A DNA stretch of 47,961 nucleotides from Bacteroidales bacterium. GTDB lineage: Bacteria > Bacteroidota > Bacteroidia > Bacteroidales > UBA7960. This document shows positions 18,510-26,076 of the stretch, one piece after another. Position numbers and translations under genes: made by a program. The stretch covers positions 1 to 47,961 of the forward strand of contig JAHYJD010000015.1 of assembly GCA_019429365.1 (NCBI GenBank), in the 5' to 3' direction. The stretch's first letter is position 1; each line of letters begins with the position of its first letter. The notes under the pieces were generated by a model, which was not told the origin of the DNA, made no database searches, and was given only the letters and a program-made list of their open reading frames with translations.

Positions 18510-19109
18510 ATGAAAAAAAATCTATTTTTTGTTTTGTTTTCGTTTATTTTTGCTTTTGGTTGCCAAAAGGAAAATAACGAGATTGATTTACAAAATCAAG
18601 AATCCCTTGAAAGGATTACGAATGTCGATTTGCTGGAATTATTTGAATTTTTTAATGTTCAGAATTCTGGTAGCTTAGCCCTAAGGGAAATTGAATCGAA
18701 TGACAAGTCCGAAATGTCTTCGATTATTATTGTGGTGGAGGCTCAATATGCTGAAAACCCGGAAGATGCCAAGAAAGCTGCGTATTTGGACGTCTCAAAT
18801 GATGATTGGGTTTTAACTCATGTTTTTGAAAAAAAGGAAGAAATAGGGAAATATTCTACAATTGAAATTGCATTAGGTTTTAATGTTTCACCAATTTATA
18901 TAATAGAATACGATTTAAATGAAGAGTATTTTTCCTTAATTACGTCTAAGAGTTTTGAGAATTGTTTTGATGATTGTATGTATGATCAAATGGATGCTAT
19001 CGCTAATAGCAACTGGATTAGAAAAGCAAGGTTTATCCTAAGTGCCCCGGTTGAGGTGGGCTGGATGGTTGCAGAGTGCCTTTGGGATTGCTCGGGAATT
19101 GAAAATTAA
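18510..19109 (+). CDS. Lipoprotein with C-terminal twin CX3C motif
   Basis: This 199-residue protein has a signal peptide with a lipobox-like FAFGC (C18 lipidated) after MKKNLFFVLFSFI. The middle region is acidic and has no family I recognise. The C-terminal 50 residues contain two CX3C motifs: C152-FDD-C156 and C190-LWD-C194, separated by 33 residues of helix-forming, partly hydrophobic sequence (IRKARFILSAPVEVGWMV). Two such motifs commonly staple a helical hairpin by disulfides, which would form in the periplasm. It is AT-rich and lies 11 nt upstream of an ABC transporter pair. It may be a substrate, maturation partner or immunity-type accessory of that transporter; all of these are inference. 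Confidence 0.8.
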   Translation: MKKNLFFVLFSFIFAFGCQKENNEIDLQNQESLERITNVDLLELFEFFNVQNSGSLALREIESNDKSEMSSIIIVVEAQYAENPEDAKKAAYLDVSNDDWVLTHVFEKKEEIGKYSTIEIALGFNVSPIYIIEYDLNEEYFSLITSKSFENCFDDCMYDQMDAIANSNWIRKARFILSAPVEVGWMVAECLWDCSGIEN

Positions 19110-19120
19110 ATTTCTTTTTT

Positions 19121-19828
19121 ATGAAGGGTGATATTATTAGATTTAGTTCTTTATCAAAAAAGTTTCGTGAGTTTAATGTGCTCAAAAATGTCACCCTTTC
19201 AGTTGATCATGGTGAAGTTTTCTGTCTGCTTGGGCCAAATGGCAGTGGAAAAACCACCATGATCAACTGCTTGTTGTCTTTGCTAAACCCCGAATCTGGC
19301 AGTATTGAGGTTTTTGGAAGTGAAAACATTCAGGAAGGGAAAAGAAGAATTGGTGTTTTACTTGAAGATGATGGTTTTTATAGGGATATGAATGCTGAAA
19401 ATAATTTAAAAGTTATATGTTTAATAAAAGGTGCAGATTTTAGTATTATTCCAGAAATACTTAAGAAATTTGGTTTGTACGAGCATCGAAAAAAGAAAGT
19501 TAATAAGCTTTCTCAAGGAATGCGAAAAAGGTTAGCTTTAGCTTCAAGTTTAATTGGGGATCCTGAACTAATTATTTGGGATGAACCTTACAACGGACTT
19601 GACCCTTCAGGGTTTAATTTTTTACGTGGGTTAATAAAAGAATTAAATGAGAAAGGGAAAACCCTTTTTATCTCAACCCACTTGTTATCCGAGGTTGAGA
19701 AGACATCATCCAAGATTGGTCTTATTTTTCAGGGTGAGATGAAAGAAACCCTTACTGTTAATGAAATTATAAAAAAACATGAATCAATAGAGGGATTCTA
19801 TTTTAACCATATTAAAAACTCTTACTAG
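19121..19828 (+). CDS. ABC transporter ATP-binding subunit (NatA/BcrA-like)
   Basis: This 235-residue nucleotide-binding subunit powers the adjacent ABC-2 permease. Walker A is GPNGSGKTT (38-46). The signature LSQGM lies at ~130, Walker B/D-loop LIIWDEPYNGLDPSG at ~149-163, and the switch histidine in FISTHLLSE at ~185. It is of the short single-domain DRA/NatA type used for lipid-active compounds, Na+ or peptide export and immunity. There is no peptidase or membrane domain, so it is not a PCAT-type exporter. It is 11 nt after the lipoprotein gene and 7 nt before the permease gene, all AT-rich and unlike the flanks. Confidence 0.95.
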   Translation: MKGDIIRFSSLSKKFREFNVLKNVTLSVDHGEVFCLLGPNGSGKTTMINCLLSLLNPESGSIEVFGSENIQEGKRRIGVLLEDDGFYRDMNAENNLKVICLIKGADFSIIPEILKKFGLYEHRKKKVNKLSQGMRKRLALASSLIGDPELIIWDEPYNGLDPSGFNFLRGLIKELNEKGKTLFISTHLLSEVEKTSSKIGLIFQGEMKETLTVNEIIKKHESIEGFYFNHIKNSY

Positions 19829-19835
19829 TCCCGAT

Positions 19836-20579
19836 ATGAATTTCCCCGCCCTATTTAAGATCGAATTACTCAAACTCTTCAGAAAGTCTAATGTCATATT
19901 TTTCTTTTTATCAATTTATTTATTTGTAACTCCCATTTCAAGAGGCTTAGACGAAATCAGTAAAGAAAAAGTAGTATTGGCTGGGGATTTTTATCTTTCT
20001 ATTGTAAATTCTTTTTCAATTTTTGGCATGCTTTTATTAGCTCTTTTTATAGTAAATAGTGTTGGAAATGAGATAAATGAGGGATCATTCCGAAAAGCCT
20101 TAGCAGTTGGTGTTACGAAATATGAGTATTTAAAAGGAAAACTTATTTTAATTGTTGTCATTTCTTTATTTGTTGTTTTTTGTGCCCTTTTGGTTTTTTT
20201 TCTTTTTGGTTTTTTTTCTTTCAAAATTCCTTTTGATGGCCTACTTAAAGGAGTTATTGGTTTAAGTATCCTTAAGCAATTTCTTAGCCTTTTTTATGCT
20301 GGACTTTTTGGTTTGTTTTTAATCTTGACCTTTCGTAACAGAACAATAGGTTTGGTTTTTTTCCCATTTTGGTTGATTACTGAGTTTTTCGTTTATTTGT
20401 TTGGATACTCTGGTGAAATAAAAACTTTTTATGAATTTTTTCCAGGAATAGCAGGATGGCTGTTCTATACGAGTCCAATTTTCAGTATTGAACAATTTTT
20501 AATTGTAATAATTTATTCCACCATTTTTGTTACATCGAGTTGGTACGGATTGGTTTTAAGAGAAGAGAAATCTTTATGA
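19836..20579 (+). CDS. ABC-2 type transporter permease
   Basis: This 247-residue integral membrane protein has about six hydrophobic helices (for example FFFLSIYLFVTPIS, MLLLALFIVNSV, ILIVVISLFVVFCALLVFFL, LGLVFFPFWLITEFFVYLF-like segments). It carries the early cytoplasmic motif NEINEGSFRKALAVGVTKYEYLKGK, characteristic of ABC-2 family permeases that pair with NatA/BcrA-like ATPases. It is expected to form a dimer with two ATPase subunits. Substrate unknown. The coding region is extremely T-rich with several homopolymer runs near 20188-20219, further evidence that the island has a different base composition from the rest. Confidence 0.9.
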   Translation: MNFPALFKIELLKLFRKSNVIFFFLSIYLFVTPISRGLDEISKEKVVLAGDFYLSIVNSFSIFGMLLLALFIVNSVGNEINEGSFRKALAVGVTKYEYLKGKLILIVVISLFVVFCALLVFFLFGFFSFKIPFDGLLKGVIGLSILKQFLSLFYAGLFGLFLILTFRNRTIGLVFFPFWLITEFFVYLFGYSGEIKTFYEFFPGIAGWLFYTSPIFSIEQFLIVIIYSTIFVTSSWYGLVLREEKSL

Positions 20580-20594
20580 AATATTAGCATAAAG
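20572..20594 (+). terminator. Weak hairpin at the end of the ABC permease gene
   Basis: CTTTATG/CATAAAG forms a 7-bp stem with a 9-nt loop over the permease stop codon. No T run follows, so it is at best a weak terminator or an mRNA-stabilising end. Confidence 0.3.
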
Positions 20595-20720
20595 GAGACA
20601 GTAAGTATATTCGTAGAATTTCTTTCCTTCGGGTTTTTCAAAAAGTTGTTTTGATAATTTAGTTTCTTGACATTTCAGCCCCTTATTTTATTCTGTTTTT
20701 AGGCCTTTAAACTTCTGGCA

Positions 20721-20756
20721 TTTGCCTATCTTAAAGAAGCTTTTTTCTTACCTTTG
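20721..20756 (+). promoter_or_regulatory. Promoter of the EamA transporter gene
   Basis: A perfect TAnnTTTG box (TACCTTTG, 20749-20756) lies 23 nt before the ATG. A TTTG at 20721-20724 could be the -33 element, but the spacer of 24 nt is longer than usual, so only the -7 box is firm. Confidence 0.6.
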
Positions 20757-20779
20757 CCCGCAAAAATTTCCGTGTAACT

Positions 20780-21727
20780 ATGCAAGAAGAAACCAAGCCC
20801 GGCCTGTCCGAGTGGATGGCGCTGGTGCTGCTTATGCTCATTTGGGGCAGCTCCTTTATTTTGATCAAGAGAGGGTTGGTTTCCTTTTCGAGCATGGAGT
20901 TGGGTGCCTTGCGCATCAGCATTTCTTTTGCCGTGCTGGTGCCTTTCGTTTTTAAACGCATAAAAAAAGTCCCCCTGCACAAACTAAAATATTTTGCTCT
21001 GGCAGGAGTGGTAGGCAATGGCATTCCGCCCTTTTTGTTTGCCATTGCGCAAACACGTATCGACAGCTACCTTGCCGGGGTGCTGAATTCTTTAACCCCG
21101 CTGTTTACTCTGCTGGCCGGTGTACTTTTCTTTGGCACAAAAACCCGCTGGCTCAATGTGCTGGGGGTGATTGTGGGTCTGGTGGGCGCCGTGGGCCTGC
21201 TTACCGCCGTGCACAACCCCAGTTTGGGCAATGGTGCCCTGTATGGGCTCATTGTGGTGGCCGCCACCATTTTCTATGCCTTCAACATGAATATTATCAA
21301 GAAGTTCCTGGTGGGCTTCGATGCACTTACCATTACCTCGGTGGTCTTCACAATTATTGGGATACCTGCGGTAATTTATTTGTTTGCAGGCACTGGTTTC
21401 GTTGAAACCATGGCCGCCGGGCCCAAAAGCTGGGAGAGTCTTGGCTATATTGCCATTTTGGCGGTTTTTGGCACAGCCATTAGTATGGTGGTGCATAATT
21501 GGCTCATAAGGCGCACTTCGGCACTGTTTGCTTCCACCGTAACTTATATGATGCCTATTGTAAGCATTTTCTGGGGATTTATTGATGGCGAAGCTTTCCT
21601 GGTGATTTATCTGCTGTGGATTGCCCTCATACTGGCCGGGGTATACATGGCCAATCGTCCATCGGGTCTTTTAAAGAAGCTGAAATCGAGGGTGCAAGCA
21701 AAAAGAAGGGAAAAAATCGGGGTTTGA
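20780..21727 (+). CDS. EamA/DMT-family transporter
   Basis: This 315-residue membrane protein has ten predicted helices arranged as two EamA repeats. The first begins ALVLLMLIWGSSFILIKRGL with FSSMELGALRISISF; the second begins YGLIVVAATIFYAFNMNIIKK. The WGSSF and LxALR-type patterns are characteristic of the drug/metabolite transporter superfamily. Members export or import small metabolites such as amino acids; the substrate here cannot be assigned. The C-terminus is basic (SRVQAKRREKIGV), consistent with a cytoplasmic end. It is monocistronic in appearance, with its own -7 box, followed by the rplU promoter. Confidence 0.92.
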   Translation: MQEETKPGLSEWMALVLLMLIWGSSFILIKRGLVSFSSMELGALRISISFAVLVPFVFKRIKKVPLHKLKYFALAGVVGNGIPPFLFAIAQTRIDSYLAGVLNSLTPLFTLLAGVLFFGTKTRWLNVLGVIVGLVGAVGLLTAVHNPSLGNGALYGLIVVAATIFYAFNMNIIKKFLVGFDALTITSVVFTIIGIPAVIYLFAGTGFVETMAAGPKSWESLGYIAILAVFGTAISMVVHNWLIRRTSALFASTVTYMMPIVSIFWGFIDGEAFLVIYLLWIALILAGVYMANRPSGLLKKLKSRVQAKRREKIGV

Positions 21728-21748
21728 AAATTTATTGATAAAAAGGCA

Positions 21749-21779
21749 TTGTTGATTGAGAAAAAAATTCCTATCTTTG
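21749..21779 (+). promoter_or_regulatory. Promoter of rplU-rpmA
   Basis: A TATCTTTG box (21772-21779) matches TAnnTTTG exactly. TTG triplets at 21749 and 21752 give spacers of 20 or 17 nt. The leader to the rplU ATG is about 35 nt. Confidence 0.75.
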
Positions 21780-21819
21780 CACCCCAATATTCGAAGTAAA
21801 CATTCAAATCAATATAAAA

Positions 21820-22131
21820 ATGTACGCAATTGTTGAGATAGGCGGGCAGCAATTCAAGATCGCCAAAGATCAGAAGCTCTATGTAAACCTTATTCATGAA
21901 GAAGAAGGCGCAGAACTTGAATTTGACAATGTGTTGTTGTTTGCCGATGGCGATAAGGTGCAGGTTGGCACCCCCGTGCTTGACGGCGCCAAGGTAAAAG
22001 CCAAGGTGCTGGCCCATGTGAAAGCCGACAAGATCCTCGTTTTCAAAAAGAAAAGGAGAAAAGGCTATCAGAAAATGAATGGCCACCGTCAGCCCCTTAC
22101 CCAGATTCAGATCGAAGAGATCGTCGCTTAA
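21820..22131 (+). CDS. rplU: 50S ribosomal protein L21
   Basis: L21 binds 23S rRNA domains II and VI region of the large subunit. The 103-residue sequence begins MYAIVEIGGQQFKIAKDQKL and carries the conserved VLLFADGDKVQVGTP strand pair. The C-terminal KKKRRKGYQKMNGHRQPLTQ signature is that of the L21 family. rpmA follows after 30 nt, the usual order. A consensus promoter lies just upstream. Confidence 0.98.
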   Translation: MYAIVEIGGQQFKIAKDQKLYVNLIHEEEGAELEFDNVLLFADGDKVQVGTPVLDGAKVKAKVLAHVKADKILVFKKKRRKGYQKMNGHRQPLTQIQIEEIVA

Positions 22132-22161
22132 TTTTTTTGCTAACAGAAAAAACAAAATATC

Positions 22162-22428
22162 ATGGCACACAAGAAAGGAGTTGGTAGCTCACGTAACGGT
22201 CGCGAATCGCATAGCAAGCGCCTTGGCGTTAAGATATTTGGTGGTCAGTTAGCCACTGCCGGCAATATTATTGTAAGGCAAAGAGGCACCACCCACAACC
22301 CCGGCAACAACGTAGGAATGGGAAAAGACCATACCTTGTTTGCGCTGGTTGATGGCAAAGTGGTTTTCAAAAAGAAAGCCGGCCAGAAGTCATTTGTATA
22401 CGTTGAGCCTGTAGCCGCTGCAGAATAA
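22162..22428 (+). CDS. rpmA: 50S ribosomal protein L27
   Basis: L27 reaches toward the peptidyl transferase centre. The 88-residue sequence begins [20 protein letters not shown] and continues [20 protein letters not shown] and [20 protein letters not shown], all diagnostic. There is no cleavable N-terminal extension as found in Firmicutes, so the mature lysine-rich N-terminus is encoded directly. It is the second gene of the rplU operon and ends at a strong terminator. Confidence 0.98.
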   Translation: MAHKKGVGSSRNGRESHSKRLGVKIFGGQLATAGNIIVRQRGTTHNPGNNVGMGKDHTLFALVDGKVVFKKKAGQKSFVYVEPVAAAE

Positions 22429-22448
22429 AGCGCAACGCAAGAACGCTA

Positions 22449-22475
22449 AATCCTGCAGCCGCAGGATTTTTTTTT
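22449..22475 (+). terminator. Terminator of rplU-rpmA
   Basis: An 8-bp stem AATCCTGC/GCAGGATT with an AGCC loop is followed by a run of T residues. It lies 20 nt after the rpmA stop and 28 nt before tRNA-Ser. Confidence 0.92.
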
Positions 22476-22502
22476 AGGGCGTATATTTGCCCTGAATAAA
22501 AT

Positions 22503-22592
22503 GGAGAGATGCCAGAGCGGTCGAATGGGGCGGTCTCGAAAACCGTTGTTCGCGTAAGCGGACCCAGGGTTCGAATCCCTGTCTCTCCGCCA
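22503..22592 (+). tRNA. tRNA-Ser (anticodon CGA)
   Basis: A 90-nt cloverleaf fits: acceptor GGAGAGA pairs with TCTCTCC, discriminator G, and encoded CCA at 22590-22592. The anticodon loop CTCGAAA places CGA at 34-36, reading UCG codons. A long variable arm (around 22545-22563) is the class II feature of serine tRNAs. The T-arm has GGGTTCGAATCCC. It lies directly upstream of serS, which charges it, and is followed by its own terminator. Confidence 0.96.
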
Positions 22593-22655
22593 ATAAAAGG
22601 GTTCCCGTCGAAAGACGGGAATTCTTTTTTATGGGGTTTTCCCAAACTTTGTTTG
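22574..22655 (+). repeat. 82-bp direct repeat, copy 1 (tRNA-Ser 3' end and terminator)
   Basis: This copy includes the last 19 nt of tRNA-Ser, the terminator hairpin and the following sequence to GTTTG. It matches 22738-22819 at 81 of 82 positions, the one difference being T22608 versus A22772. The layout resembles attachment-site duplications made by tRNA-targeting integrases. Confidence 0.9.
22602..22630 (+). terminator. Terminator of tRNA-Ser
   Basis: An 8-bp perfect stem TTCCCGTC/GACGGGAA with a GAAA tetraloop is followed by TTCTTTTTT. It begins 9 nt after the tRNA CCA end. Confidence 0.92.
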
Positions 22656-22737
22656 AGGAAAATTCCATAAAAAAATACCTGAGCGAAGCGAAATAACCCT
22701 TTGATTGGGCCTACCCCTTGTTGGGATCACTTTTTGT

Positions 22738-22819
22738 AATCCCTGTCTCTCCGCCAATAAAAGGGTTCCCGACGAAAGACGGGAATTCTTTTTTATGGGG
22801 TTTTCCCAAACTTTGTTTG
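22738..22819 (+). repeat. 82-bp direct repeat, copy 2 (orphan tRNA-Ser 3' end)
   Basis: This copy starts with the final 19 nt of tRNA-Ser including CCA but has no upstream tRNA body. The terminator stem has an A-A mismatch at 22772. The preceding 16 nt form GGGAT/ATCCC (22723-22743), imitating a T-arm. The inner spacer between copies is 82 nt with no gene. A CCCAAAC/GTTTGGG hairpin closes this copy. Confidence 0.9.
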
Positions 22820-22900
22820 GGAATAGCCACGAAAACTAAATACCAATGGTTGCTGAATTCTTTTTAATTTTGATGTTTCTTAAAAAATGCCCTTCCTGCT

Positions 22901-24175
22901 ATGATAGAGATAAATGTAATTCGCAGCCAGGCCGCAGAAGTGATTGAACGCCTGAAGATAAAAAACTTTGATGCGGCTGCTATTGTTGAACGTATTGTTG
23001 AAGTGGATACCGAACGCCGCAAGACCCAGAAAGCCCTGGATGATAGTCTGGCCGAGAGCAACCAGCTGGCCCGCGACATTGGTGCCCTGTATAAAGCTGG
23101 CAAGCGCGATGAAGCCGAGGCCATGAAAGAACGCAGCAGCCTGCTCAAGCAAGAGGTCAAATCATTGCAGGAACAGCTCGAGACCCTGACGGCCGAACAG
23201 GATGAACTGTTGGTGCAGCTTCCCAACATGCCCCATGCCAGCGTGCCCAAAGGGAAAATGCCCGAGGATAATGAAATTGTAAACGCTGAAGGCGAAGTGC
23301 CTGGATTGATGGCAAATGCCCTGCCGCACTGGGAGCTGGCAAAAAAATACGATCTGATCGATTTTGAATGCGGCACCCGCATTACCGGTGCCGGTTTTCC
23401 TGTTTACAAAGGCAAGGGTGCACGTCTGCAACGGGCACTTATTGGTTTCTTTCTTGATAATGCCGTGGAGGCCGGCTATACCGAATACCAGCCCCCGCTG
23501 CTGGTTAATGAGGCTTCGGCCTATGCCACAGGCCAGCTTCCCGACAAGGAAGGCCAAATGTATCATGTGCAGATCGATAACCTTTACCTGATTCCTACTG
23601 CCGAAGTACCCGTTACCAACTTTTTCCGAGAAATGATTCTCCGGCAGGAGGAGTTGCCAGTAAAAAGTACCGCCTATTCTGCTTGCTTCCGTCGCGAGGC
23701 GGGTTCGTATGGCAAGGATGTTCGCGGTCTCAATCGCCTTCACCAGTTCGATAAGGTGGAAATCGTGCAGATTACTCATCCTGAAAACAGCTATAAGACA
23801 CTCGAAGAAATGGTGCAGTATGTTTCCGGTCTGCTTCGCAAGCTGGAATTGCCATTTAGGGTGGCCAGACTTTGCGGCGGCGATATGAGCTTTGCCTCGG
23901 CACTTACCTTCGACATGGAGGTTTACTCTGCCGCTCAGCAACGCTGGCTCGAAGTAAGCTCCATTTCCAATTTCGAAACCTTTCAGTCGAACCGAATGAA
24001 ACTGCGTTTCCGCAGCGACGATGGTAAGACTAGTCTGGCGCATACCCTCAACGGAAGCGCCCTTGCCCTGCCACGCATTGTGGCCGCTCTGCTCGAAAAC
24101 AACCAGACTGAAGAAGGTATTCGCATACCCAAAGCCCTGCAGCCATATACGGGTTTTGAGATGATTAGCCAATAA
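22901..24175 (+). CDS. serS: Seryl-tRNA synthetase
   Basis: This class II synthetase activates serine with ATP and charges tRNA-Ser (and tRNA-Sec where present) in the cytoplasm. The 424-residue length is typical. Residues ~30-105 form the long antiparallel coiled-coil arm that grips the tRNA variable arm (RRKTQKALDDSLAESNQLAR, then KQEVKSLQEQLETL). Motif 2 is CFRREAGSYGKDVRGLNRLH with the FDKVEI strand. Motif 3 covers LEVSSISNFETFQSNRMKLR and the later NGSALALPRIVAALLEN. Position after rplU-rpmA is common in the phylum. Here the cognate tRNA-Ser also lies just upstream. A TAATTTTG at 22865-22872 may be its promoter, without a good -33. Confidence 0.98.
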   Translation: MIEINVIRSQAAEVIERLKIKNFDAAAIVERIVEVDTERRKTQKALDDSLAESNQLARDIGALYKAGKRDEAEAMKERSSLLKQEVKSLQEQLETLTAEQDELLVQLPNMPHASVPKGKMPEDNEIVNAEGEVPGLMANALPHWELAKKYDLIDFECGTRITGAGFPVYKGKGARLQRALIGFFLDNAVEAGYTEYQPPLLVNEASAYATGQLPDKEGQMYHVQIDNLYLIPTAEVPVTNFFREMILRQEELPVKSTAYSACFRREAGSYGKDVRGLNRLHQFDKVEIVQITHPENSYKTLEEMVQYVSGLLRKLELPFRVARLCGGDMSFASALTFDMEVYSAAQQRWLEVSSISNFETFQSNRMKLRFRSDDGKTSLAHTLNGSALALPRIVAALLENNQTEEGIRIPKALQPYTGFEMISQ

Positions 24176-24243
24176 CTGGCGGCCGGGGGGCAAAACATTT
24201 GCCCATGCCGGGCGTTTATCAGTTAATGCAATCACTGTTTGTT

Positions 24244-26070
24244 ATGAAGAAGCTGTTGTTTTTGCTTCCGGTGTTTTTCTCCTTGCTGTTGTCCGGGCCA
24301 CTTACCGCCCAGGATACCACCGATGAGTTGCTTGCCGCCCAGTATTTTCGCGATGGCGACTATGAAAAGGCTGCGGCAATTTATGAAACGCTGATTGACA
24401 AGAACCCCAGTCAGGTGGTATATCAAAACTACCTCGAAAGTCTTTTTGCCTTGGGCGAGTTTCGCAAGGCAGAGCGTACGGTGAGAAACCGCCTTCGAGA
24501 AAATCCTGATAATCTTGGTTTTGAAGTGGATCTTGGCTGGGTGTACGATCGCTCGGGCAACGACCGCAACGCCCGCAGGCAGTTCGATGGTCTGCTCAGG
24601 GGCTTGCAGGCCAGTCCCCGGCAGGTAGTGGCCCTCGCCGAAGCCTTCGAAGCCCGGGGATATGTCGACCTGGCCATTGAAACCTATCAGCGGGGCCGGC
24701 GACTGCTGGGAAACAGCCATTCGCTGCATCTGCAGCTTGCACCGCTATTCGAACGTAAGGGCGACTATAATGCCATGATGAACGAGTACATCGACTATGT
24801 GGAAGGCAATGCCTCGGCCACCGAGCAGGTGAGGGGCATTTTGCAGGATGCCATTACCAATGATCCCGATTATTCGCGCAACGACGCCCTCAGGCAGGTG
24901 CTGCTTACCCGGACGCAGCAAAGCCCCAATAATACGCTTTATTCAGAAATGTTGCTCTGGCTGTCACTTCAGCAGAAAGACTTCCGTATTGCCTTTATGC
25001 AGGCACGCGCCCTCGACCGCCGCCTCAGGCAGGAGGGTGAGCTGGTGCTTGAAGTGGCGCAGCTGTCTGCCTCCAACCAGGATTATGGCATTGCCAGCCA
25101 GGGCTTTCAGTATTTGCTCGACAAGGGGCCCATGAGTTTGCTTTATATGGAAGCCCTTACCGGATTTCTCGATGTCAGGTTCAGGCAGGTAACTTCTTCA
25201 TACGGCTACAGCCAGACCGATCTGCTTGAAGTGGAAAAAGAATACCAGCAGGCACTTGAAGAGCTGGGAACCAATGCGCAAACGGTGAAACTCATTCGCA
25301 ACCTGGCCAATCTTCAGGCATTTTACCTCGGAAAGACCGATCAGGCCATTGAGCTGCTCAACAGCATACTCAGCATTCAGGGCGTTTCCAACCGCATTCA
25401 GGCAGAATGCCGCATTGAACTGGCCGACATTCTGCTGCTTTCCGGGCAGGTGTGGGATGCTACCCTGCTTTATTCGCAGGTCGACAAAACCTTCAGAGAC
25501 GACCCCCTGGCACATGAGGCTAAATTCAAAAATGCACGCCTTTCGTTCTATATCGGAGAGTTCGACTGGGCCAAAGCACAGCTCGATGTGCTTAAAGCAG
25601 GTACCTCCCGACTCATTGCCAATGATGCCATGCAGCTTTCGCTTCGCATTCAGGATAATGTAGGTTTTGATGGAAACACCCGCCCCCTGCAGATGTACGC
25701 CCGGGCCGAGATGCTTACCTTTATGAACCGCTTCGACGATGCCATGCTTGTGCTTGATTCCATTGCACGGCTTTTTCCAACCCACGATATCAACGACGAT
25801 GTGCTGATGGCACGCGCGCAAATCATGCTTACCCGCGGCAATTATCAAGAGGCCGACAGCCTGCTGGCTCGCATTGTAGAGGTTTACCCTCAGGGCCTTC
25901 TAGCCGACGAAGCGCTCTTTAAGCGGGCTGATTTGCATGAGAACCTTTTCCGCAACAGCGAAAAAGCCATGACATTGTATCAGCAATTGCTGGTGGCCTA
26001 CCCTGGAAGCCTCAACAGCGTAGCTGCCCGAAACCGTTTCAGGGCACTCAGAGATGGAATGGTAAACTGA
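24244..26070 (+). CDS. Secreted/periplasmic TPR-repeat protein
   Basis: This 608-residue protein starts at the MKKLLFLLP of a signal peptide (cleaved near LTAQ at ~22). The frame is open 15 codons upstream, but those residues precede a second methionine at the natural signal start. The rest is helical with many TPR-like repeats, such as AAQYFRDGDYEKAAAIYETL near the N-terminus and SLLARIVEVYPQGLLADEAL near the end. There is no catalytic domain. It is likely a periplasmic or outer-membrane-associated scaffold for protein complexes; specific role unknown. It lies between serS (68 nt) and rsmA (6 nt) on the same strand, so rsmA is probably cotranscribed with it. Confidence 0.85.
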   Translation: MKKLLFLLPVFFSLLLSGPLTAQDTTDELLAAQYFRDGDYEKAAAIYETLIDKNPSQVVYQNYLESLFALGEFRKAERTVRNRLRENPDNLGFEVDLGWVYDRSGNDRNARRQFDGLLRGLQASPRQVVALAEAFEARGYVDLAIETYQRGRRLLGNSHSLHLQLAPLFERKGDYNAMMNEYIDYVEGNASATEQVRGILQDAITNDPDYSRNDALRQVLLTRTQQSPNNTLYSEMLLWLSLQQKDFRIAFMQARALDRRLRQEGELVLEVAQLSASNQDYGIASQGFQYLLDKGPMSLLYMEALTGFLDVRFRQVTSSYGYSQTDLLEVEKEYQQALEELGTNAQTVKLIRNLANLQAFYLGKTDQAIELLNSILSIQGVSNRIQAECRIELADILLLSGQVWDATLLYSQVDKTFRDDPLAHEAKFKNARLSFYIGEFDWAKAQLDVLKAGTSRLIANDAMQLSLRIQDNVGFDGNTRPLQMYARAEMLTFMNRFDDAMLVLDSIARLFPTHDINDDVLMARAQIMLTRGNYQEADSLLARIVEVYPQGLLADEALFKRADLHENLFRNSEKAMTLYQQLLVAYPGSLNSVAARNRFRALRDGMVN

Positions 26071-26076
26071 ACAAAT

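Noticed and set aside
18510-19109. Reading the AT-rich lipoprotein as a bacteriocin precursor
   Set aside because: It has a lipoprotein signal and no leader or GG cleavage site; only the CX3C hairpin is suggestive, so it is kept as an open question.
22367-22645. 92-residue minus-strand ORF with GETGIRTLGPLTRT-like sequence
   Set aside because: It is the antisense translation of tRNA-Ser, the rpmA end and terminators, a well-known spurious annotation.
23162-24235. 357-codon minus-strand ORF across serS
   Set aside because: Antisense shadow of serS with no domain signature.
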